From NCBI RefSeq assembly GCF_913054185.1, contig NZ_CAJXIV010000034.1:1-34699 (forward strand): 34,699 nt of DNA. The letters run 5' to 3'. This DNA comes from an uncultured Shimia sp. Lineage in GTDB: Bacteria; Pseudomonadota; Alphaproteobacteria; Rhodobacterales; Rhodobacteraceae. This document shows, piece by piece, positions 32,696 through 34,699 of this stretch. Positions within the stretch are counted from its first letter, which is position 1. Each line of letters starts with the position of its first letter. Under the pieces are notes generated by a model. It worked only from the letters and a program-made list of their open reading frames with translations. It was not told the origin of the DNA and ran no database searches. A program made the position numbers and the translations under genes.

Positions 32696-33553
32696 CTAGG
32701 GTAAGCTCTTGAACCAAGCCCAACTGTCGGCGGCAATCTGGTCGCCGATATCATAAAACCAATGAGTGTGCTGTGGGATCACGATTAGATCGTTCTCCAC
32801 ACCACGCTTGGCCATCTCTTCGCCCGTGGCACGGATGTCTGCCAACTCAAATGCCGTCTCAAATTGGCCCACATAGGCTTTGTAGGGTTTGGGCTGCTGT
32901 GGAATGATCTGAAATTCAACGGGCAAAAACCCACCATGCGTCGCTCCAGCGCTCCAAGGACCTTGTGTCTTGTTCAGCAAAGCTTGCACATAGACAGCCC
33001 CTGCAGAATGGCCAAACAAATACACTCTCTCGCGATCGATCAAGTGGGTCGCATCCAATTGAGTAATCATCTTTTCCAGAACTTGCGGGGACGGATCCTG
33101 ATATGGCCAATTTCCACCCGGAGCCGTTGGAGCCAAAATTGCAAATCCATTGTTGCGGGCGGTTTCATACCACATCTCGATCATCGACAATCCCGTGCGG
33201 TCCCGCCCATGAAACAACACCACCAAAGGCACCGGCCGGGCTGTCTGCGGCCCCACAAAATGCCACTTCACCGGCGTGATCCCATCAAGTGTTGAGTCCG
33301 ACGCCACAATACGCTGCATTTTCTCAGACGGCGCGTAGTTGAATTCTTTTAGACGGCGCACATGAAACTGCGTCGCACTTTCCATTGTGAATGTCGCAGG
33401 CTCTGGTGCCTCTTGCGCTACCGGCATTGTCGCTGCCTCATTACGCGCTTTGGCGCTCTGGGCCGCCCAGACAAACAACCCGGCACCAGCACAAGCCAAA
33501 ACGACGACAGCTGCCACAAACAGCACCACAACTCGTATCACTTTGCACCTCAT
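32696..33553 (-). CDS. Membrane-anchored alpha/beta hydrolase (esterase/PHB-depolymerase-like)
   Basis: A 285-residue protein. A hydrophobic segment at about residues 6-31 may be an uncleaved anchor or signal sequence. The alpha/beta hydrolase fold shows the oxyanion-hole stretch VVLFHGRDRTG at 111-121, the nucleophile elbow GHSAG with Ser183, and a late HTH (His262/264) as the likely catalytic His. By family it would hydrolyse an ester or polyester in the periplasm; the substrate is unknown. It is convergent with the PEP-mutase-family gene, the two stops being two bases apart. The ribosome-binding site is weak. Confidence 0.84.
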   Translation of the reverse strand: MRCKVIRVVVLFVAAVVVLACAGAGLFVWAAQSAKARNEAATMPVAQEAPEPATFTMESATQFHVRRLKEFNYAPSEKMQRIVASDSTLDGITPVKWHFVGPQTARPVPLVVLFHGRDRTGLSMIEMWYETARNNGFAILAPTAPGGNWPYQDPSPQVLEKMITQLDATHLIDRERVYLFGHSAGAVYVQALLNKTQGPWSAGATHGGFLPVEFQIIPQQPKPYKAYVGQFETAFELADIRATGEEMAKRGVENDLIVIPQHTHWFYDIGDQIAADSWAWFKSLP

Positions 33554-33620
33554 CTCGTGTTGATGTCGGCCACATTCTCACACCGCATTGCGGCGATCCT
33601 TTGGCGCAACCACGCCGCCA

Positions 33621-33654
33621 AAAAGAAAACCCCCGCCATCGCTGGCGGAGGTTT
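33621..33654 (-). terminator. Rho-independent terminator of rpsA
   Basis: On the minus strand a 12-bp stem AAACCTCCGCCA/TGGCGGGGGTTT (one mismatch, 4-base loop) is followed by a T-rich tract (TTTTCTTTTT). It lies 30 bases after the rpsA stop. Confidence 0.88.
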
Positions 33655-33683
33655 CCAAAATCTTACACGAAGATCGGTTGATC

Positions 33684-34699
33684 TTACTCGTCGGTGTTGA
33701 GCGCTGCGCCCAAGATATCGCCGAGGGATGCACCGGAGTCCGAAGAACCGTACTGTGCCACGGCTTCTTTCTCTTCTGCAATCTCGCGTGCTTTGATCGA
33801 CAGACCCAAACGACGGGTCTTGCTGTCGATGTTGGTCACACGTACGTCGAGTTTGTCACCAACGTTGAAACGCTCAGGGCGCTGCTCAGCACGATCACGG
33901 GACAGGTCGGAGCGACGGATGAAGGACTTCATGCCTTCGTACGCCACTTCGATGCCGCCGTCTTCGATGGCCGTCACTTCACAGGTCACAATCGAGCCGC
34001 GCTTCACGCCGCCAACTGCATCTGCAAACTTGTCGCCGCCGAGGGCTTTGATCGACAGGGAGATACGCTCTTTTTCAACGTCAACTTCGGAGACAACCGC
34101 CTGAACAACGTCGTTCTTGTGGTAGCTCTGAATCGCCTCTTCGCCGCGCTCGTCCCAAGACAAGTCGGAGAGGTGAACCATGCCGTCGATCTCGCCTGGC
34201 AGGCCAATGAACAGACCAAATTCGGTGATGTTCTTGACTTCGCCTTCGACCTCGGTGCCCTCTGGGTGTGTTTCTGCAAACACTTCCCATGGGTTGCGCA
34301 TGGTCTGCTTGAGACCAAGGGAAACGCGGCGCTTGGCACCGTCGATTTCCAGCACCATGACGTCCACTTCCTGAGAGGTGGATACGATCTTGCCGGGGTG
34401 AACGTTCTTTTTGGTCCAAGACATCTCGGACACGTGAACCAGACCTTCAACACCTGGCTCCAGCTCAACAAAAGCACCGTAATCGGTGATGTTGGTCACG
34501 CGGCCTTTGTGCACGGAAGACAGTGGGTACTTGGCAGCAACCAGATCCCATGGATCGTCCTGCAGCTGCTTCATGCCCAGGCTGATGCGGTGGGTTTCTT
34601 TGTTGATCTTGATAACCTGAACTTTGACGGTTTCGCCAATTGTCAGGATCTCAGATGGGTGGTTCACACGACGCCATGCCATGTCGGTGACGTGCAGCA
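33684..34699 (-). CDS. rpsA: 30S ribosomal protein S1, 3' part
   Basis: The frame is open to the right edge, so the N-terminal part is outside the window; 337 residues are visible. About four S1 RNA-binding repeats can be followed, with hallmark strings GRVTNITDYGAFVELEPGVEG, GLVHVSEMSW, NITEFGLFIGL and GMVHLSDLSWD. The visible start reads LHVTDMAWRRVNHPSE, as in the middle repeats of bacterial S1. S1 brings mRNA to the small subunit. A terminator follows directly, so no co-transcribed gene lies downstream in the window. Confidence 0.97.
   Translation of the reverse strand, partial: LHVTDMAWRRVNHPSEILTIGETVKVQVIKINKETHRISLGMKQLQDDPWDLVAAKYPLSSVHKGRVTNITDYGAFVELEPGVEGLVHVSEMSWTKKNVHPGKIVSTSQEVDVMVLEIDGAKRRVSLGLKQTMRNPWEVFAETHPEGTEVEGEVKNITEFGLFIGLPGEIDGMVHLSDLSWDERGEEAIQSYHKNDVVQAVVSEVDVEKERISLSIKALGGDKFADAVGGVKRGSIVTCEVTAIEDGGIEVAYEGMKSFIRRSDLSRDRAEQRPERFNVGDKLDVRVTNIDSKTRRLGLSIKAREIAEEKEAVAQYGSSDSGASLGDILGAALNTDE

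Overview
The window reads as chromosomal DNA of a marine alphaproteobacterium of the Rhodobacteraceae/Roseobacter type. This is inferred from gene content: several ABC uptake systems, a Bpt-type N-end rule transferase, an MttB-like methyltransferase, a CTC-type L25, an H-NOX/hybrid kinase pair and an AbrB-type membrane protein. The DNA is moderately GC-rich and densely coded. I see no tRNA, rRNA, insertion sequence, prophage or CRISPR array. Both ends are cut inside genes: a glycosyltransferase on the left and rpsA on the right.

Layout. 1-651: end of a GT2 glycosyltransferase. 590-3009 (minus): cytochrome P450, [2Fe-2S] ferredoxin and AraC regulator in one coupled operon. 3287-7254: complete polyamine-type ABC importer. 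7251-9043: AbrB-family membrane protein divergent from a GntR/FCD regulator, with a strong dyad between them. 9571-11952: polar amino acid ABC importer with a single permease, after a gene-free stretch of about 0.5 kb. 12026-14505: ychF (minus), a VOC protein and trpA. 14622-16193: non-pyrrolysine MttB-family methyltransferase. 16259-18177 (minus): H-NOX haem sensor and its hybrid kinase, divergent from an FMN alpha-hydroxyacid (lactate-type) dehydrogenase. 19556-20925: small sulfotransferase and rplY. 21178-22257: orphan polyamine-type binding protein. 22360-24910 (minus): VOC protein, bpt and argE. 24915-30757: peptide ABC importer split into a fused double ATPase transcribed leftward with argE, and binding protein plus two permeases transcribed rightward. 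30872-32693: ada overlapping a PEP-mutase/isocitrate-lyase-family gene. 32696-33553 (minus): membrane-anchored alpha/beta hydrolase. 33684-34699 (minus): rpsA.

How it works together. The theme is scavenging of nitrogenous and organic solutes (polyamines, amino acids, peptides, possibly quaternary amines, lactate), interleaved with core genes (trpA, ychF, rplY, argE, rpsA, bpt). The most notable signalling unit is the H-NOX/kinase pair facing the flavin dehydrogenase. The most notable non-coding signals are three long dyads: 8315-8344, 18282-18302 and 19508-19544. Two ABC operons carry terminator-like hairpins between the binding-protein gene and the next gene. I see no clear proof of a wholly new system. 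The best candidates are the H-NOX/dehydrogenase intergenic region, the P450 with an atypical I-helix, and the sulfotransferase gene whose start region is covered by a dyad.
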